Origin: an uncultured Campylobacter sp. | Lineage (GTDB): Bacteria > Campylobacterota > Campylobacteria > Campylobacterales > Campylobacteraceae | Direction: 5' to 3' | Assembly: GCF_905371695.1 (NCBI RefSeq) | Contig: NZ_CAJPMA010000045.1 | Span: 1 to 13,123 of the forward strand | Length of the DNA stretch: 13,123 nucleotides | Part shown: piece by piece, positions 11,894 through 13,123 of the stretch | How the letters are laid out: each line of letters starts with the position of its first letter | Position numbering within the stretch: position 1 is the stretch's first letter | Notes under the pieces: generated by a model | What the model saw: only the letters and a program-made list of their open reading frames with translations | Told to the model about the DNA's origin: nothing | Database searches by the model: none | Made by a program: the position numbers and the translations under genes

Positions 11894-13123
11894 ATCCTAT
11901 TCCTGCTCTTTCGTTTGGTGCTTTATATTTTGGTTGAAGATCATAGTGCATTAAAGCCTCTTGAATTTCTTGTCTGCTCTTACCTTCAGCTTGCATTTTC
12001 TCACGAATTTCATCAACCTCTTTTTGGCGGATGGCACTATCTGGATGCTCAATAATATTACCTTTCGCACCATAGCCTCTAAATGCTGGTGGCATTTCCA
12101 TTTTCATAATATCAAGTGGCTCATATACGATAGTCGGTAGCGTATCGCCCTCTTTCCAGCTAGTTAGAGTTCTGTTTAGCCAGTTTAGGTCGTCGCGTTT
12201 CGGATAGTCTTCGCGGCAGTGCGCTCCGCGGCTCTCGGTGCGATCAAGCGCGCCTTTTGCGATACAAAGGGCTAGTTTTAGCATCTTTGGTACGCGGTAG
12301 GCTTCCTCAAGCTCAGGGTTGCCAAATAGCGCCTTGTTTGTGACTTTGACGTCTAAAGATTGTTTATAAAGCTCTTCTAGCTCTTTTACCGCTACGGCTA
12401 GACCTTCGCCGGTTCTAAAGATCGCCACGTGTTCCCACATGATGTCTTTCATCTTGTTTTTGATCTCAAATACGTTAAATTTGCCCTCTTTTTCAACAAG
12501 GCTTTTTAGATAGTCTTCCTCTTTTTTAACGAATTTTTCGATGTCGTTAGTGTTTATCTCGATCTCGTGTTTACCACAGTAGTCGGCAAAATAATCACCC
12601 ACGATCATGCCCGCTACGACCGTTTCTGACACGGAGTTACCGCCCAGACGGTTAAATCCGTGCATATCCCAGCACGCAGCCTCGCCGGCGCTAAATAGAC
12701 CCGCTAGCGTCGGGCTCTCGCCAGTTGGCTTAGTCTTGATGCCGCCCATAGAGTAGTGCTGCATAGGCAGGATCGGCGCCCAGCCTTTACCGCGCTGTCG
12801 TCCGTTCTCGTCGGTGTATACTTCGGTGTCGGCAGGATCGATGCCGTTAAAGATTTCGCAAATTTCTTGAACATCGCGTAAGTTTTTCTCGATATGCTCG
12901 CGTCCTAGGATTGAAATATCAAGCCAAACATGATATCCGTATGGGCTAGGTACGCCTTTACCAGCGCGGATATGCTCCATGATACGACGACTTACGACGT
13001 CGCGGCTAGCTAGTTCTTTTTTCTCAGGCTCGTAGTCCGGCATAAAGCGATATCCGTCCACGTCGCGTAAAATTCCGCCGTCGCCGCGGCAACCTTCCGT
13101 TAGCAAGATACCGCTTGGAACGA
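11886..13123 (-). CDS. frdA: Fumarate reductase flavoprotein subunit FrdA (N-terminus outside window)
   Basis: About 411 C-terminal residues are visible. The frame stays open through the right edge (it reads VPSGILLTEGCRGDGG at the border), so any start inside the window, such as the TTG at 13104-13106, is artificial. FrdA reduces fumarate to succinate on covalently bound FAD. Catalytic features in the visible part are the SRDVVSRR segment with the proton-shuttle arginine, HYSMGGI with the substrate-binding histidine and FNRLGGNS with the substrate arginine (about 39, 122 and 158 from the window edge). The C-terminal helical domain includes RTESRGAHCREDYPKRDD, the usual end of this family. 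The frdB gene starts within its stop. The last 250 bases have lower GC (about 40%) than the adjoining part, which is over 60% around 12181-12240. Confidence 0.97.
   Translation of the reverse strand, partial: VPSGILLTEGCRGDGGILRDVDGYRFMPDYEPEKKELASRDVVSRRIMEHIRAGKGVPSPYGYHVWLDISILGREHIEKNLRDVQEICEIFNGIDPADTEVYTDENGRQRGKGWAPILPMQHYSMGGIKTKPTGESPTLAGLFSAGEAACWDMHGFNRLGGNSVSETVVAGMIVGDYFADYCGKHEIEINTNDIEKFVKKEEDYLKSLVEKEGKFNVFEIKNKMKDIMWEHVAIFRTGEGLAVAVKELEELYKQSLDVKVTNKALFGNPELEEAYRVPKMLKLALCIAKGALDRTESRGAHCREDYPKRDDLNWLNRTLTSWKEGDTLPTIVYEPLDIMKMEMPPAFRGYGAKGNIIEHPDSAIRQKEVDEIREKMQAEGKSRQEIQEALMHYDLQPKYKAPNERAGIGYE

Noticed and set aside
13104..13106. TTG start for a 406-residue frdA protein
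   Set aside because: The frame continues upstream to the window edge with conserved FrdA residues (VPSGIL), so this is an internal leucine codon.

Overview
The window looks like a chromosomal segment from a Campylobacter of moderate GC, such as the C. rectus / C. showae / C. curvus group. The evidence is the frdA-frdB pair beside a pair of dynamin-like GTPases (the C. jejuni Cj0409-Cj0410-Cj0411-Cj0412 order), a Tor-type molybdoenzyme resembling Cj0264, an OprD-like porin, and the heavy AAATTT / TTAAAATC vocabulary of these genomes. The species is inferred from protein resemblance recalled from memory; no search was run.

Left end (1-2033). The lysine-rich tail of an unidentified protein runs in from the left, followed by a weak terminator. 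A nicotinate phosphoribosyltransferase then keeps its start and conserved core but is cut off at about codon 212. It ends tail-to-tail with a minus-strand pair, a 76-residue unknown and a VOC/glyoxalase-fold protein with an unusual internal insertion. The two opposing stop codons share one 10-bp palindrome, which suggests an old rearrangement joint. About 350 bp without a convincing gene follows.

Middle (2034-9281). A two-TM YcxB-like protein (minus) is divergent from a large periplasmic, Tat-exported TMAO/DMSO reductase (plus). The reductase has a structured leader but no cytochrome or chaperone partner here. Convergent with it are the two overlapping dynamin-like GTPase genes (minus), matching the C. 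jejuni DLP1/DLP2 membrane-tethering pair.

Right end (9282-13123). An OprD-type porin (plus) has a clear extended -10 promoter, a perfect palindrome at about -40 and a 5'-leader hairpin. It lies between the dynamin pair and the minus-strand frdA-frdB genes, so it interrupts an arrangement that is contiguous in C. jejuni. frdA runs off the right edge.

Functionally the window combines anaerobic respiration (fumarate reductase on the membrane, TMAO/S-oxide reductase in the periplasm), outer-membrane uptake (porin) and membrane remodelling (dynamin pair). I found no tRNA, rRNA, CRISPR array, IS element or phage gene, and no clearly new multigene system. The most useful leads are the torA leader (duplicated -10-like motif, mini-ORF, perfect inverted repeat), the porin control region, the truncated pncB joint and the porin insertion between frdB and the dynamin pair.
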